From the NCBI RefSeq assembly GCF_016401385.1, contig NZ_JAEACF010000001.1, positions 3,100,001 to 3,164,000 on the forward strand: a stretch of DNA of 64,000 bases, given 5' to 3'. A program made the translations under genes and the position numbers. This DNA comes from Fictibacillus halophilus. GTDB taxonomy: Bacteria; Bacillota; Bacilli; Bacillales; Fictibacillaceae. Shown here piece by piece: positions 24,438 to 33,302 of the stretch (position 1 is the stretch's first letter; each line of letters begins with the position of its first letter). Under the pieces are notes generated by a model that was given only the letters and a program-made list of their open reading frames with translations, made no database searches and had not been told where the DNA came from.

Positions 24438-25955
24438 ATGTTTATTTTGAAAATCATGAAGTGCCTTATATTGCGTTTGCATCGTGTCTGACAGAGATTG
24501 ATAAAGTTGAAAAAGATCTTTGTAGACGTTTTTGTAATCGGGGTTAGGTATGATTTCTTCGTACTGCTTCGTCTCAACGGGCGCTTCTTCCAATTTTTTT
24601 GTTTCACCAATCGCGAATCGACCTAGTAACACAGCTCCTAAGCACGAACTCTCCGTATGTTCAGGTATGCTCACTTTTGTTTGGAAAACATCTGCTAAGA
24701 TCTGTTTCCAAAGCGACGAGTTCGTAAAGCCTCCAGTTGCAAAAATCTTAACTTCACTTTTCCCCACTTGACTCTTTATCAGTGAGTACACGCTAAATAA
24801 GTTAAGAATCGCCCCTTCCAGCACAGCGCGCACCATATGATTTTGATTATGGCGGAGTGTCAGACCAAGAAATGATGCTTTTGCCTGTGCATCCCACAAC
24901 GGCGCTCGTTCTCCAGTTAGATAAGGCAAGAATACCAAGCCCTCAGCACCCGGCTGAATTTGCTCAGCATCTTTAGACAGCTTTTCATAAGCCACACTTT
25001 CATCCTCTTTTTGCAAAAGATCATGAATCCATTGAAACGCGATTCCACCGTTGTTAACCGGTCCACCTGATACCCAATGATTTTCTGTAAGAGGATAACA
25101 AAATGAACGGCCTTCTGTATCAAGTATCGGTGAAGTCGATGTTGTTCGGATCGCGCCGCTCGTCCCTATCGTTACCGCAACATCTCCTGGTGAGATCGCA
25201 CCGACACCAAGGTTTGACAACGGGCCATCCGTCGCACCGATCACCACTTTTACAGAGGAATCAAGACCTGATTTCTTCGCCAGAATGTCAGACAGGTTCT
25301 CCCAATAATAGGTGGTTGGCTGAAGGTCTGGAAGTTTTTCTGGTGTGACATCTGCAAGTTTCAGCGCTTCTTCATCCCACGTTTTTGTACGCAAGTTCCA
25401 AAGGCCAGTTGCTGCGGCTGACGCATGATCTGTCTTCCACTCATTGAACCAGCGGAACAGTATGTAATCTTTAATTCCAACAAACTTTTCTGCTTTTTTA
25501 AAAATATCGGGACGTTCATTTTTTAACCACTGCAATTTAAAAAGAGGTGTCATCGGATGCTGAGGGACACCGGTACGTTTATAAAGTTCGACCGCATCGC
25601 CACCGTAATCTGATTTATAAGCTGCTACATACGGCTCACTCCGGATATCAGCCCACGTAATGCTGTTTGTCAGTGGTTTTCCTTCTGCATCTACTGCAAT
25701 CAATGAATGCATAGCCGTGCTAAAAGAAATGAAGCCTATTCTTTCTGCTAGGTCTCCACTTTTCCGTACGGTTTCTCTTAACGATTCATTCACTGCTTCA
25801 TAAATTTCATCAGGCTTCTGTTCTGCAGCCCCTGCTTCTTCCGATAGTAATGGATAATTTTTCGAATGATGAGCAACAGCCGCTCCTTTTTCATCAAAAA
25901 GAACAACCTTCGTACTCGTTGTACCTATATCTATTCCGATCGCATAATTTCTCAA
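24417..25955 (-). CDS. gntK: Gluconokinase (FGGY family)
   Basis: A 512-aa sugar kinase closely resembling B. subtilis GntK across its length: YAIGIDIGTTSTKVVLFDEK, FISFSTAMHSLIAVD, TVGTSGA-type loop (AVTIGTSGAIRTTS), NHWVSGGPVNNGGI and ESSCLGAVLLG. It phosphorylates gluconate to 6-phosphogluconate. The TTG at 25955 fits the GGAGAAA site better than the GTG at 25961. It stands alone, without gntR, gntP or gntZ nearby, so the true substrate could differ. Confidence 0.85.
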   Translation of the reverse strand: MRNYAIGIDIGTTSTKVVLFDEKGAAVAHHSKNYPLLSEEAGAAEQKPDEIYEAVNESLRETVRKSGDLAERIGFISFSTAMHSLIAVDAEGKPLTNSITWADIRSEPYVAAYKSDYGGDAVELYKRTGVPQHPMTPLFKLQWLKNERPDIFKKAEKFVGIKDYILFRWFNEWKTDHASAAATGLWNLRTKTWDEEALKLADVTPEKLPDLQPTTYYWENLSDILAKKSGLDSSVKVVIGATDGPLSNLGVGAISPGDVAVTIGTSGAIRTTSTSPILDTEGRSFCYPLTENHWVSGGPVNNGGIAFQWIHDLLQKEDESVAYEKLSKDAEQIQPGAEGLVFLPYLTGERAPLWDAQAKASFLGLTLRHNQNHMVRAVLEGAILNLFSVYSLIKSQVGKSEVKIFATGGFTNSSLWKQILADVFQTKVSIPEHTESSCLGAVLLGRFAIGETKKLEEAPVETKQYEEIIPNPDYKNVYKDLFQLYQSLSDTMQTQYKALHDFQNKHKKESGE

Positions 25956-26132
25956 GATCACTTTCTCCTTTCACGTAAAAAAGGAAGCAGCTCTAGTATG
26001 CCCTTCCTAAACAACACATCATTCTACATCGCCTTTTCATCATACTATTCAGACCAGAAAGAATCACTTAATATAGATGTAAAAGGAGCGCTTCTTTTGT
26101 TAGGGACGCCAGATTAAAGGAGATATAGATCG

Positions 26133-26603
26133 ATGAATAGTCTTAGAATTCGCCCTGTCGTATTAGAAGATCTAGAGCAGTTGAAGGACTTGATGCTTCG
26201 TTACATCGTTGATTTTTATAAAGGAAAATCTCCTGAGGGATCAAAGCTGGAGGATCATATCAAGCATCTGCTTGCTTCGGATGAAGCAGGTACCCAGTTT
26301 GTTGCTGAGACAGAAGATGGCAGATTAGCAGGATTCGCAACACTCTACTTTTCGTTCAGTACGACCCGTTTGCAGAAAATCGCCATCTTGAACGATCTTT
26401 TTGTAGACGCTGAATTCCGTGGTGCTGGTTTAGGAGAAAAGCTGTTTCTGCATGTGCTGGAATACACGAAAAATGAAGGCTACGCGTACATGTCGTGGCA
26501 AACGGCGGTCGATAACACCTCTGCTCAAGCACTTTATAAGAAGATGGGCGGAAAAAACATCAATTCAGAGTGGATTCACTACGAGATTGAACACAACTCA
26601 TAA
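26133..26603 (+). CDS. GNAT-family acetyltransferase
   Basis: A 156-aa protein with the GNAT fold: LRIRPVVLEDLEQLKDLM at the N-terminus, the central strand RLAGFATLYFSFS, the acetyl-CoA loop DAEFRGAGLGEKLFLHV and the C-terminal NTSAQALYKKMGGKNI, as in small-molecule or peptide N-acetyltransferases. The substrate cannot be told from sequence. The ATG follows AAAGGAGATATAG. It is convergent with ywlG, with array C between them. Confidence 0.75.
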   Translation: MNSLRIRPVVLEDLEQLKDLMLRYIVDFYKGKSPEGSKLEDHIKHLLASDEAGTQFVAETEDGRLAGFATLYFSFSTTRLQKIAILNDLFVDAEFRGAGLGEKLFLHVLEYTKNEGYAYMSWQTAVDNTSAQALYKKMGGKNINSEWIHYEIEHNS

Positions 26604-26678
26604 GATTGGGGGCTTGGCTGGCGCCAAGAAGCTGTTGAGCGGAGGCTAGTTAACCGTAATCCCACACAAAGTGGCGGT

Positions 26679-26783
26679 GAATCCACGAGTTTCGGCTTGG
26701 AATCCACAAGTTTTGGTGCTTTATCCACGAGTTTTATCTTTGAATCCAAAAGTTTTGGCAGTTTATCCACGAGTCTACAATCC
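26679..26783 (+). repeat. 21-bp periodic array C (5 units) beyond the ywlG terminator
   Basis: Units start at 26679, 26700, 26721, 26742 and 26763. Units 1, 2 and 4 begin GAATCCA; units 3 and 5 begin TTATCCACGAGT. The end runs into TCGACACGTTACGAC. On the far side are CTTGGC/GCCAAG (about 26613-26628) and an imperfect ACCG..CCAC/GTGG..GGT stem (about 26653-26678), in the position of the palindrome pair of arrays A and B. Confidence 0.88.
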
Positions 26784-26854
26784 TCGACACGTTACGACAG
26801 CCTCCCTTCATCTCCGCGCACGTCACATTACATCACATCACATCACAATAGAAA

Positions 26855-26877
26855 AAAGCCCTCAACAAGAGGGCTTT
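26855..26877 (-). terminator. Terminator of ywlG
   Basis: AAAGCCCTC pairs with GAGGGCTTT around a 5-nt loop; six A on the plus strand give the T run on the minus strand. Confidence 0.85.
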
Positions 26878-26883
26878 CCACAT

Positions 26884-27456
26884 TTAAAAACAACGTATGT
26901 CTTCTTTACTCGGATACACCGCGCGTTCGCCGCCGATGAGCTTTGGACGTGTCTTCGCCAACGTCACGTGTGCGGCGCCGACCTTTTTCACTTCACTGCG
27001 AACCGGCACGGCCACATGCTTTAAGTGCATTCCGATAAAGGTGTCACCGATGTCGATGCCTGCGTCGGCTTTTATATATTCAACGATCACGGGTTCATTC
27101 ATATGGTAATAGGCATGTGTTGCCAACGCACCTCCAGCTGATCGCGCTGGAACGACCCGCACTTCTTCATAGCCTCGTCGTTCAGCTTCTTCGCGCTCCA
27201 TAACAAGCGCACGGTTCAAGTGTTCACAGCATTGCACGGCAAGTGCCACGCCAGTTTCCTCTTGAAACGCTACGATACCTCGGTAAAGTGCACCCGCTGT
27301 ATCCATCGTGCCTGATGTGCCAATTCGTTCACCAATTACTTCGCTCGTGCTAGCGCCTACTACTAATAATTGTGACGGTCTTAATTGTGCATGCTTTTGC
27401 AGATCTTGCAAAACATTCAGGACTTGGTCTTGAATTTGTTGGAGCTCATCGCTCAT
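26884..27456 (-). CDS. ywlG: UPF0340/DUF436 family protein YwlG
   Basis: A 190-aa protein of the YwlG family. Typical stretches are [50 protein letters not shown] and [19 protein letters not shown]. The biochemical function is not established. It is the last gene of the ywlE-rpiB-ywlG cluster, as in B. subtilis, 42 bp after rpiB. Confidence 0.9.
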   Translation of the reverse strand: MSDELQQIQDQVLNVLQDLQKHAQLRPSQLLVVGASTSEVIGERIGTSGTMDTAGALYRGIVAFQEETGVALAVQCCEHLNRALVMEREEAERRGYEEVRVVPARSAGGALATHAYYHMNEPVIVEYIKADAGIDIGDTFIGMHLKHVAVPVRSEVKKVGAAHVTLAKTRPKLIGGERAVYPSKEDIRCF

Positions 27457-27498
27457 GAGATGGTCTTCCCTTCATTTTATAGGTTTATAGCTTTATGG

Positions 27499-27939
27499 CT
27501 ATTGGCCTTCATATTGAGAGATTTTATCTACACGGCGACCGTGACGTCCGCCTTCATATTCTGTCGTCAGCCATACTTTTGCGATTTCGAGTGCTAGACC
27601 CGGTCCGATGACACGTTCACCCATTGCAAGTACATTGCTGTCGTTATGCTGTCTTGTAGCTTTTGCACTGAATAGATCATGAACAAGGGCGCAGCGGATT
27701 CCTTTAACTTTGTTCGCTGCAATGCTCATTCCGATGCCTGTACCGCAGATTAAAATTCCGCGATCAGCTTCACCGTTGGCTACTTTTTCTGCTACAGGAA
27801 TCGCATAGTCTGGATAATCTACAGATGTATCGCATTCACAGCCCACATCCTCCACTTGCATACCCAGCTCTTCGATCATGCTGATGATTTCTTTTCGTAA
27901 TTCAACTCCGGCGTGATCTGATCCAATTGCTACCTTCAT
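27499..27939 (-). CDS. rpiB: Ribose-5-phosphate isomerase B
   Basis: A 146-aa RpiB/LacAB-family isomerase interconverting ribulose- and ribose-5-phosphate. MKVAIGSDHAGVELRKEII gives the substrate loop, GILICGTGIGMSIAANK the catalytic cysteine loop, and RCALVHDLFSA and RQHNDSNVLAMGERVIGP the rest of the site. The ATG at 27939 follows AGGTG; the open frame to 28017 is a spurious extension. Its product feeds PRPP, linking it to rbsK and upp in this window. Confidence 0.94.
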   Translation of the reverse strand: MKVAIGSDHAGVELRKEIISMIEELGMQVEDVGCECDTSVDYPDYAIPVAEKVANGEADRGILICGTGIGMSIAANKVKGIRCALVHDLFSAKATRQHNDSNVLAMGERVIGPGLALEIAKVWLTTEYEGGRHGRRVDKISQYEGQ

Positions 27940-28047
27940 GTTGTGTGCACCTGCTCTCTCATACTTTTTTTCATTATATGCTGTCCCAATCGCCTGTTCA
28001 ATGTCACTGCAAGTCAATTTTGGACAGCCTTACCTCATTTTGTCTTA

Positions 28048-28656
28048 CTACTTCTTGCTATCGTCTTTTTTCATTAATTTTTCAATTAGCGCTTCTATCT
28101 CATCTCTTGTTTCTTGATAAAGATGAAGTGGTCCACCGAACGGATCTGTGATGTCTAAAGAAGGTATTTCACTTTCTAACTTCATCCTTCTCTCAACGAG
28201 CGGTCTTACTTCCCTTTCAAACGCCTGTCTCACTTGTTCATCTGCAGAGTCCTTTGACATATACTGAAGCTTCAGCATCTCGATCTCCGTGTAGATCTCA
28301 TAGATCTCTTCAATCTTCTTCTGCTCATCGTCGTCAAGAACATACTCTTTTAATGTATACGTCTTATTCACCGCATCTGGCCAACGTCCGACGAGCGCAT
28401 GCTTATGGCTCTCGGTCATCGTTAGAATTAGATCCGCCCACTCGATCAAATAATCGGACACGCCTTGTGACTGATGACTTTCTTTAATACTTCTTTCCGA
28501 AAGAGCTTGTGTCGCGTTCGAACTCATCACGGCACCGTTTCCAGCAAATACACCAGCTGATTTAACGTTGAACTTACCTTTTCCTTTTTTGCGTAAAATG
28601 GCCTCAGCCATCGGACTGCGACAAGTATTGCCTGTACAAATAAATAAAACATTCAT
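28048..28656 (-). CDS. ywlE: Protein-arginine-phosphatase YwlE with a coiled-coil insertion
   Basis: A 202-aa low-molecular-weight phosphatase. The active loop is CTGNTCRSPMAEA at residues 7-19; the threonine after GN is the residue associated with phospho-arginine specificity in YwlE. The general acid is in DITDPFGGPLHLYQETRDEI. B. subtilis YwlE is about 150 aa. Here about 50 extra residues, rich in Glu, Lys and Arg (DDDEQKKIEEIYEIYTEIEM ... VRPLVERRMKLESE), are inserted between TLKEYV and the DPFGG loop and look helical. It lies between mntP and rpiB as in B. subtilis. Confidence 0.9.
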   Translation of the reverse strand: MNVLFICTGNTCRSPMAEAILRKKGKGKFNVKSAGVFAGNGAVMSSNATQALSERSIKESHQSQGVSDYLIEWADLILTMTESHKHALVGRWPDAVNKTYTLKEYVLDDDEQKKIEEIYEIYTEIEMLKLQYMSKDSADEQVRQAFEREVRPLVERRMKLESEIPSLDITDPFGGPLHLYQETRDEIEALIEKLMKKDDSKK

Positions 28657-28782
28657 GGTGAATTCACCTCATATTCTATCTTTCCCTATTTTCCAATAGG
28701 TTAACGCTCTTATTAGTAAGTATATCATCGGATCAATGAATAAAAAAATGGCTGTTTTTCTTATTCGAAGTAGATTTGTAAG

Positions 28783-29043
28783 TAGTTGCTCTCCGTTCCA
28801 GGTGCTTCGCTTTCCGCGGGGCGGGCGGTGAGCCCCTTGCCGCTTTGCGCCCTTAAGGGTCTCACCTGTCTAGTTACAACGGCTAGCCCCTCGAGGTCAA
28901 AAGTCAAATGGTCAAGAAGGCAAAGTACGCCTTCCTAGCCCCTTCAACTTTTGCTTGTCGGGGCTGAACGAGCCGCTTTCACTTTCGGTACTGTCCCACT
29001 CGTCCTAGCCGTAGTCTCACACCTTCCACTCCTATCAACCTGC
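28783..29043 (+). repeat. REP/MITE-like element R2 (long form)
   Basis: About 260 bp: the left end resembles the short elements, an inner segment contains CTAGCCCCTCGAGGTCAAAA, AAGAAGGCAAAGTACGCCTT and CTTTTGCTTGTCGGGGCTGA, and the right end is TCTCACACCTTCCACTCC followed by ATCAACCTG. It fills most of the mntP-ywlE gap (28657-29090), where I see no gene. Confidence 0.85.
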
Positions 29044-29090
29044 CAATGGAAGATACACCTTAAAGAATATCAGTAAGGATGAAATAGCAT

Positions 29091-29642
29091 TTAAAACGGC
29101 AAAAGAATCTTCACCCCAAAAGCAAGCAGGATACATCCGCCGAACGCTTCACCATAGGAACCGAGCCACTTCTGCACTTTTTTTCCCATGATTAATCCAG
29201 CCCACGTTAAGACCATGCTCATCAAGCCAAACATCGTAATCGTGAGCCATGTTTTGGCCCCATAGATCCCCAAAGACAATCCCACTGAAAAACTATCTAA
29301 TGAAGCACTAAGCGCAAAAACGAGTAGCCCGATTCCGATCGGCTGTACGAACGGTTCATCCTCATTCGAAAAAGAGGATCGAATCATCGTAACGCCTAGT
29401 ATCACAAGCAAGATTCCACCGATAATGGCTGCTATACCGCCAAAATGAACAGAGATCTGTTTACCGATCGACATTCCAGCAAGCGGCATCAGCATATGAA
29501 AGATTCCTATTGTAATTCCTATTTTCATAATTTGTTTTAATCGAAGGGATAACATCCCCATCCCTAGGCCGATCGAAAAAGCGTCCATACCTAGCGCAAC
29601 TGACATAAATAAAAGTGTCATCCATTCTCCCATGGTTGCCAA
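29091..29642 (-). CDS. mntP: Manganese efflux pump MntP
   Basis: A 183-aa membrane protein with six hydrophobic segments and the two MntP aspartate motifs, [15 protein letters not shown] in the first half and [15 protein letters not shown] in the second. It exports Mn(II). It corresponds to B. subtilis ywlD by position. The start is either the TTG at 29642 or the ATG at 29633; the upstream GGGAG fits both. I see no yybP-ykoY manganese riboswitch in the short leader. Confidence 0.92.
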   Translation of the reverse strand: MATMGEWMTLLFMSVALGMDAFSIGLGMGMLSLRLKQIMKIGITIGIFHMLMPLAGMSIGKQISVHFGGIAAIIGGILLVILGVTMIRSSFSNEDEPFVQPIGIGLLVFALSASLDSFSVGLSLGIYGAKTWLTITMFGLMSMVLTWAGLIMGKKVQKWLGSYGEAFGGCILLAFGVKILLPF

Positions 29643-29828
29643 ATACTTCCCACTCCCTTAACCATCATACTTTCAGACTATGCATGTCTACTTTTAAAAA
29701 GACTAAAAAACATACAAGCTGTTGAGAAGACGAAAAAATGAACTCTTTACCGCTTTAGAGGAAGGGATAAAGTGATTTATATCGTATATAAAAGGAAGTG
29801 AATCTGTACGTAAAGGAGAGGAACAAGC

Positions 29829-32048
29829 ATGGTCCATAACGCATCGGCCATTACGGAAAATGAAAAAGACATGTGGCGATCGTCGCCATTCCCAACTGGC
29901 CTATCACGCCAAAAAAGCATGACTTTTCGATGTATGAAGCATAATGAAGAGCTCATTATGACCGAGAGCGAAGGTGAACTGTTTGACTTGTTTGGCCTCG
30001 AGCGGGAAAACGTACTGCAAAAGAGAATCGAAGACATCTTCCCGAAAGAAATAGCAGCCTTTAAAAAAGAAATGTACGAAAGAGCCCTAAACGGAGAGAG
30101 CCTTACGTACGAATCTGAGCTGAACGGCATTCCCTTTTTAGCTGCGATCGGTCCAATCTACAATAAGGATGGAACCGTTTCTGAAGTCTATGGATTCTGT
30201 GTCGATCTGACAGAAAGAGTATCCGTTGAGACGCAGCTCGCCGAAAGTGAACAGCGTTTCCGGTCGTTGATGGATCATAACATCGATGCGCTGTTTTCAC
30301 TGAACCTCGAAGGCAAGTTTACGACGGTCAATAAAGCTTGTACGACATTGAGCGGTTATAGCGAGACCGAGCTATTGAACATGACCTTTAATCCGTTCAT
30401 GATGCCTGACCGAAGAGCGGCTGCGATCGATCAGTTTAAGGATGCGCTAAAAGGACAAGCCAAAATGTATGAAACGCGGATTCAGCAAAAAAACGGTGGA
30501 ACGCGTCAGATCATGTTCACCCTTACCCCGATTATTGTTCTTAATAAAGTGCTCGGTGTTTTCGGAATCGCTAAAGATGTAACCGCAAAAAGAGAAGCGG
30601 AAAAAGAACTACGCGAAACAAAGGATCTGCTGGAGTCTGTTATCTATCATTCTAGTGATGCGATCTCGGTCGTCCACTTAACCGACTACTCGGTAAAAGT
30701 GAATCCAGCTTTTGAATTCATATACGGATGGTCTCAAGACGAGCTCACGAACTTGACTTCACACATCCTTCCGGTAGTACCTGAAGATAAAGAAGCTGAA
30801 TCCGAAAGACTAATGACGATCGTCAAGCACGGAGGTTATGTAAAAGGGGTAGAGACTATACGATTGACGAAGTGTGGCAAACGATTAAATGTAAGCCTTT
30901 CCTTAAGTCCGATCTATGGCGAAAACGGTGAAGTCGTCGCACTCTCTGCGATCTCCAGAGATATTACGGAAAAAAAATTAAAAGAAAAAGCGTTGAAAGA
31001 AAGCGAAGAAAAGTATCGGATAATTGCAGAGAATACGACTGATCTAGTAGGTGTCGTTGACTTAGAGGGAAACGTCAAATACGTCTCCCCTTCAAATCGT
31101 CTTCTACTCGGCTTCGACCCGTCACTTTATGATGGAAAAAAGATTCAAGGATTTTTCCACTCAGATGACCGGGCAAAAGTAAGAATGGCGATGAACGAGA
31201 TGGTTCAAACTCAAAAGCCTGTGAAGTTTGAAGTTCGATGCAAGCATGCACACGGCCACTGGGTAACCCTTGAAGCGAACGCGACCCCTATCGCAAACGA
31301 TTCAGATCAGCCTGACTCGTTCGTTGTTGTAGCACGCGACCTAACCGAACGAAAAAAGACAGAAGAAATGTTAAGAAAGTCTGACAAACTCTCTGTACTC
31401 GGCCAGCTTGCCGCTGGTGTTGCGCATGAGATCCGCAACCCGCTCACCTCGATCCGCGGCTTTCTGCAGCTTCTGCAATCAAAGGCGTCAGAGAACGAGG
31501 ACTATTACGAGATCATGCTCTCAGAGATCGATCGAATCAACAGCATCGTCGGAGAGTTCATGCTGCTCGCCAAACCGCAAGCGATGAACTTTACACAAAC
31601 CGATCTTCGCCAATTGTTGCGACACGTTATATCGATTCTTGATACACAGGCGATCCTAACAAATGTCCAAATCTATTTCGAGAGTGAACCAGATCTGCCC
31701 GAAATATGGTGTGTTGACAATCAGATCAAGCAAGTATTTGTGAACATGCTAAAAAACGCGATCGAAGCGATGCCAACCGGCGGCTCTGTACATATTCAGT
31801 TAAAGAGAGAAGGCGGATATGTAGTTGCTTCTTTCATCGACCATGGCTGCGGGATTTCAGAAGAACGTCTGCCAACCTTGGGCGAACCGTTTTATACCAC
31901 AAAAGAAAAAGGTACAGGCCTCGGCCTCATGATCTGTTACAAGATCGTAGAAAATCATCACGGTAAAATCTTGATTAATAGCAAGATCGATGAAGGAACG
32001 ACCTTCTCGATCCTGCTTCCGATCGATGAAAACAAGCCTGTGTCTTAA
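29829..32048 (+). CDS. Four-PAS cytoplasmic sensor histidine kinase (sporulation-kinase-like)
   Basis: A 739-aa soluble kinase without membrane segments. Four PAS modules lie at about residues 40-135, 140-255, 265-385 and 393-512, three of them ending in the typical DLTERK/DITEKK-type linker. The HisKA box is GQLAAGVAHEIRNPLTSIRG with the phosphorylated His at about 533, followed by NMLKNAIEAMPTGG (N box), DHGCGISEE (G1) and GTGLGLMICYKI (G2). This matches KinA/KinE-type phosphorelay kinases, and spo0F is 22 kb away, but no partner is adjacent and no ligand can be named. The ATG follows AAAGGAGAGG. Two plus-strand terminators follow. Confidence 0.88.
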   Translation: MVHNASAITENEKDMWRSSPFPTGLSRQKSMTFRCMKHNEELIMTESEGELFDLFGLERENVLQKRIEDIFPKEIAAFKKEMYERALNGESLTYESELNGIPFLAAIGPIYNKDGTVSEVYGFCVDLTERVSVETQLAESEQRFRSLMDHNIDALFSLNLEGKFTTVNKACTTLSGYSETELLNMTFNPFMMPDRRAAAIDQFKDALKGQAKMYETRIQQKNGGTRQIMFTLTPIIVLNKVLGVFGIAKDVTAKREAEKELRETKDLLESVIYHSSDAISVVHLTDYSVKVNPAFEFIYGWSQDELTNLTSHILPVVPEDKEAESERLMTIVKHGGYVKGVETIRLTKCGKRLNVSLSLSPIYGENGEVVALSAISRDITEKKLKEKALKESEEKYRIIAENTTDLVGVVDLEGNVKYVSPSNRLLLGFDPSLYDGKKIQGFFHSDDRAKVRMAMNEMVQTQKPVKFEVRCKHAHGHWVTLEANATPIANDSDQPDSFVVVARDLTERKKTEEMLRKSDKLSVLGQLAAGVAHEIRNPLTSIRGFLQLLQSKASENEDYYEIMLSEIDRINSIVGEFMLLAKPQAMNFTQTDLRQLLRHVISILDTQAILTNVQIYFESEPDLPEIWCVDNQIKQVFVNMLKNAIEAMPTGGSVHIQLKREGGYVVASFIDHGCGISEERLPTLGEPFYTTKEKGTGLGLMICYKIVENHHGKILINSKIDEGTTFSILLPIDENKPVS

Positions 32049-32067
32049 GTAGACACAGGCTTGTTTT
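32034..32067 (+). terminator. First terminator of the PAS kinase gene
   Basis: AAGCCTGTGTC (32034-32044) pairs with GACACAGGCTT (32052-32062), then GTTTT. The left arm lies in the last codons. Confidence 0.8.
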
Positions 32068-32092
32068 AGTTTGGTACGAACTCTACAGGGTT

Positions 32093-32125
32093 ACCTGACT
32101 TTTAACTGAAATCAGGTCCTTTTTT
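32093..32125 (+). terminator. Second plus-strand terminator, abutting tsaC
   Basis: ACCTGA (32093-32098) and TCAGGT (32112-32117) pair, with further TTT/AAA pairs, followed by CCTTTTTT. The T run reaches the tsaC stop on the other strand. Confidence 0.65.
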
Positions 32126-33179
32126 ATTCTTTTATAAGATTTCCACCGGCCGATTTTTCAAGTCTGTTCATAATCGCAACACCGACGCCTGTTTTCGGGA
32201 AAACCTCTCCGAAAATCTGATCGACACCAGCTTCATTAAACGCTCGTAACGCTTCGTACAGATGTTGAGCCACCGTTTCAGGATTGGAGCGACTTCCAGC
32301 AGGAATGACACAATCCGCTTTATATACGCCAGCTCTTTCTTCTGTGGTCAAAATTCCAATACGTTTTCCTGCTTCGCGTTCTTTATCCACAAGTCTCTGC
32401 AAAAATTCCTGGCTTCCATCCACAAGAACGAACGGTGCGTCAGGTGCATAGTGTGTATATTTCATACCTGGTGATTTAGGCGCATGCTTTTCGTTCTCCA
32501 ATCCCGGATCAACAACAACTCGCCCTACACCAGCAACTTTTTCTAGCTCTTCTAACGTGATTCCACCAGGTCGTAAAATCGTGACAAGTTCACCTGTGCA
32601 TTCAACAACCGTTGATTCTACGCCAACGCCTGTTGAACCGCCATCTACAATGCCAGGAATCCTGTCTTTTAGATCTTCATAAACATGCTGAGCGGAAGTG
32701 GGACTTGGTTTTCCAGACAGGTTCGCACTTGGTGCGGCAAGTGGAACACCTGAAGCTCTGATGACAGCGAGCGCGATCTCGTGATCTGGCATCCTTACAG
32801 CAACTGTGGATAACCCAGCAGTTACTCTTTCACTAACGTTTTCACCTTTTGGCAACACAATCGTTAATGGACCCGGCCAGAAAGCGGTCATTAATTTCTG
32901 TGCTGTCTCTGAAACAGAAGAAACAAGCCCCTCTAATTGTGAGAGATCTGAGATGTGAACGATCAGAGGGTTATCACTCGGTCTTCCCTTCGCTTCAAAA
33001 ATGCGTTTGATCGCTTCATCACTTCTCGCGTTTCCCGCCAAACCATAAACCGTTTCTGTTGGAATTGCGACTACTTCATTTTTATTTATCCACAGGGAAG
33101 CCTGAATAATATGTGGATGATTTTCTAGAGCGTTTTCTGTTTTATCCACAGCCCAGCGTTCCGTTTGGAATGATTTCAT
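32124..33179 (-). CDS. tsaC: L-threonylcarbamoyladenylate synthase (TsaC/Sua5, YwlC)
   Basis: A 351-aa long-form Sua5 protein. The YrdC domain (about residues 15-215) has NEVVAIPTETVYGLAGNA, EAKGRPSDNPLIVHI and AAPSANLSGKPSPTSAQHV; the C-terminal Sua5 domain (about 240-350) includes SPGMKYTHYAPDAPFVLVDG. It makes the threonylcarbamoyl-AMP used for t6A37 of tRNA. It corresponds to B. subtilis ywlC. The gene's 5' end contains two perfect DnaA boxes. Confidence 0.95.
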   Translation of the reverse strand: MKSFQTERWAVDKTENALENHPHIIQASLWINKNEVVAIPTETVYGLAGNARSDEAIKRIFEAKGRPSDNPLIVHISDLSQLEGLVSSVSETAQKLMTAFWPGPLTIVLPKGENVSERVTAGLSTVAVRMPDHEIALAVIRASGVPLAAPSANLSGKPSPTSAQHVYEDLKDRIPGIVDGGSTGVGVESTVVECTGELVTILRPGGITLEELEKVAGVGRVVVDPGLENEKHAPKSPGMKYTHYAPDAPFVLVDGSQEFLQRLVDKEREAGKRIGILTTEERAGVYKADCVIPAGSRSNPETVAQHLYEALRAFNEAGVDQIFGEVFPKTGVGVAIMNRLEKSAGGNLIKE

Positions 33180-33284
33180 GAGATAAATCCTTTCTATTAC
33201 TCAGGTCCACCTTCTTTGAAAAGGTCGATTACAAAACTTTTATATCCACAGAGTTATACACAATATGTCGTAAATTGTGGACAA
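33086..33284. promoter_or_regulatory. DnaA-box cluster at the tsaC (ywlC) 5' end and upstream gap
   Basis: Six DnaA-box-like 9-mers fall within 200 bp. Perfect matches to TTATNCACA are at 33086-33094 (TTATCCACA), 33142-33150 (TTATCCACA) and 33254-33262 (TTATACACA). One-mismatch boxes are at 33112-33120 (reverse), 33242-33250 and 33276-33284 (reverse). B. subtilis has a DnaA-box cluster at ywlC that tunes replication initiation (established knowledge). A further perfect box is at 32383-32391 inside tsaC. Confidence 0.75.
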
Positions 33285-33302
33285 CTTGTTGACAATCTCT
33301 TA

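Noticed and set aside
25866..26117. 83-aa plus-strand frame at the 5' end of gntK
   Set aside because: It is mostly antisense to gntK, has no good ribosome site, and shows no recognisable protein features.
26679..26783. CRISPR-like array
   Set aside because: Units abut with no spacers, are only 21 bp and degenerate, and no cas genes are present.
29643..29828. yybP-ykoY manganese riboswitch before mntP
   Set aside because: The leader is short and I could not find the conserved paired loops.
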